DNA from: JAFKKF01 sp035651055
Lineage (GTDB): Bacteria; Pseudomonadota; Alphaproteobacteria; Rhizobiales; Kaistiaceae
Reading direction: 5' to 3'
Assembly: GCA_035651055.1 (NCBI GenBank)
Contig: DASRGK010000031.1
Location: forward strand, 1-22,715
DNA: 22,715 nt
Made by a program: the position numbers and the translations under genes. Position 1 is the stretch's first letter, and each line of letters begins with the position of its first letter. Positions 21,555 through 22,715 of this stretch are shown piece by piece. The notes beneath the pieces are model-generated. The model had not been told where the DNA came from, did no database searches, and saw only the letters and a list, made by a program, of their open reading frames with translations.

Positions 21555-21896
21555 ATGTTCATCACTCCGGCTTTTGCGCAGGCAACCGGTGGCAGCCCCG
21601 CTGCTTTCGGGCCGGATATGCTGGTGCAGTTCCTGCCCTTCATCCTGATCTTCGTGATCATGTATTTCCTGATCATCCGGCCGCAGCGCAACCGCCAGAA
21701 GCAGACCCAGGAAATGATCGCCAATATCCGCCGCGGCGATACGATCGTCACCACCGGCGGCTTCATCGGCAAGGTCGCCAAGGTCGACGAGAACGAGCTG
21801 CAGGTCGACCTGGCCGACAACGTGCGCGTCCGCGTCGTGCGCGGCATGGTCAGCGAAGTCCGGGCGAAGGGCGAGCCGGTCAAGGAAGAAGCGTGA
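21555..21896 (+). CDS. yajC: preprotein translocase subunit YajC
   Basis: A 113-aa protein with a single N-terminal membrane helix (about 22-42, MLVQFLPFILIFVIMYFLII) directly followed by the diagnostic RPQRNRQKQTQEM, then a small cytoplasmic beta domain (GDTIVTTGGFIGKVAKVDEN). YajC associates with SecDF and the Sec holotranslocon. GAGAGGAG a few bases upstream fixes the start. The gene lies 26 nt before secD. Confidence 0.96.
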   Translation: MFITPAFAQATGGSPAAFGPDMLVQFLPFILIFVIMYFLIIRPQRNRQKQTQEMIANIRRGDTIVTTGGFIGKVAKVDENELQVDLADNVRVRVVRGMVSEVRAKGEPVKEEA

Positions 21897-21922
21897 GCTT
21901 CACGCACCTGGAAGCTTGGTAG

Positions 21923-22715
21923 ATGCTCTATTTCGCACGCTGGAAGACGGCGCTCATCCTGGTCGTCCTCCTCGCCGGGGTCGTTCTGACGATCCCGAAC
22001 TTCTTTCCGAAGGAGCAGGTCGACAAGTGGCCGTCCTGGCTGCCCAGGCAGCAGATCGTGCTCGGCCTCGACCTCCAGGGCGGCGCCTACCTCCTCTACG
22101 AGGTTGACCGCGCCGACTATGTCGAGAAGCGGCTGCGCACGCTGGTCAGCGACATCCGCAAGGCGCTCACCACCGCGCCGCGCATCGGCTATACCGGCCT
22201 CGGCATGCAGGGCGAAACCGTTCAGGTCCGCATCCGCGAGCTGGAGAAGCTCGCCGACGTCAGGAAGCGCCTCGAGCCGCTCCGCAACCTCCTCGCCTCG
22301 AGCCTGCTCGGCGGCGGCGGCGTCTATGAATTCGACCTCAACGTCGCCGACGACGGTCTCGTCCGCTTCTCCTACTCCAACGCCGGGATGGCACAGCGCG
22401 TCCGCGGCATCGTTTCGCAGTCGATCGAGGTCATCAACCGCCGGATCAACGAGCTCGGCACGACCGAGCCGAGCATCCAGCGCCAGGGCGACGACCGCAT
22501 CCTGGTCGAGGCGCCGGGACTCGGCGATCCCGCCCGCCTGAAGGCGATCGTCGGCCAGACCGCGCAGCTCACCTTCCATCTCGTCGTCGGCAGCTTCGCG
22601 GCATCCAATCCGCAGACGCCGCAGCCCGGCACCATCGCAATTCCCTCGAAGGACGGCACCGGCGTCACCTACCTCGTCCAGGACACCCCGCTGATGACCG
22701 GCGAGGACCTGGTCG
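21923..22715 (+). CDS. secD: protein translocase subunit SecD (3' end outside window)
   Basis: 264 codons of SecD are visible. TM1 (about 9-26, ALILVVLLAGVVLTIPNFF) is followed by the hallmark QIVLGLDLQGGAYLLYEVD and the periplasmic P1 domain, including VINRRINELGTTEPSIQRQ and RILVEAPGLGD, then AQLTFHLVVG. SecD with SecF and YajC uses the proton-motive force to complete Sec-dependent export. The frame is open to the window edge, so about half the protein and the later membrane helices are missing from view. It is presumably co-transcribed with yajC. Confidence 0.96.
   Translation, partial: MLYFARWKTALILVVLLAGVVLTIPNFFPKEQVDKWPSWLPRQQIVLGLDLQGGAYLLYEVDRADYVEKRLRTLVSDIRKALTTAPRIGYTGLGMQGETVQVRIRELEKLADVRKRLEPLRNLLASSLLGGGGVYEFDLNVADDGLVRFSYSNAGMAQRVRGIVSQSIEVINRRINELGTTEPSIQRQGDDRILVEAPGLGDPARLKAIVGQTAQLTFHLVVGSFAASNPQTPQPGTIAIPSKDGTGVTYLVQDTPLMTGEDLV

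Overview
The window is GC-rich (roughly two thirds G+C) and almost fully coding. Its gene order, erpA<>dgt-argS-SPOR protein-nagZ-scpA-scpB-tatA-tatB-tatC-serS-surE-pcm-nlpD followed by an AAA-type ATPase, yajC and secD, is the housekeeping block typical of Alphaproteobacteria, most likely order Hyphomicrobiales (Rhizobiales). I cannot name a genus from sequence alone.

Layout. 1-4000 is accessory: the end of an MFS transporter, a Stf0-like sulfotransferase, AMP nucleosidase (amn), a small exported protein and a ParD/ParE-type toxin-antitoxin pair whose toxin carries a frameshift. 4000-6200 holds a minus-strand pair (erpA, then a VOC/glyoxalase protein with a basic tail) divergent from dgt; the shared intergenic region contains a perfect 19-nt dyad. 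6286-14446 runs argS, a SPOR-domain envelope protein, nagZ, scpA, scpB and tatABC on the plus strand, several with overlapping stop/start codons. 14447-17276 is where the conserved block is disturbed: serS is flanked by two very compact cassettes, one encoding a GIY-YIG nuclease and one a DUF559 (Vsr-like) nuclease, each bracketed by inverted palindromic repeats, with further palindromic repeats scattered between. 17277-20239 is surE-pcm-nlpD, 20345-21373 (minus) an ATPase gene interrupted in frame by a palindromic element, and 21555-22715 yajC-secD.

Functionally the window covers translation (ArgS, SerS), dNTP and AMP turnover (Dgt, Amn), Fe-S delivery (ErpA), chromosome segregation (ScpA/B), protein export (TatABC, YajC, SecD), peptidoglycan metabolism and division (SPOR protein, NagZ, NlpD), and protein repair/stationary survival (SurE, Pcm).

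The most interesting signal is the repeat biology: at least three families of short hairpin-forming repeats. Two of them form the inverted ends of single-gene nuclease cassettes, and an unrelated fourth palindrome sits inside a coding sequence. One repeat copy encodes the C-terminus of the DUF559 protein and also appears to supply the ribosome-binding site of surE. The arrangement resembles REP/RAYT systems but with a different nuclease class; the mobility interpretation is inference.
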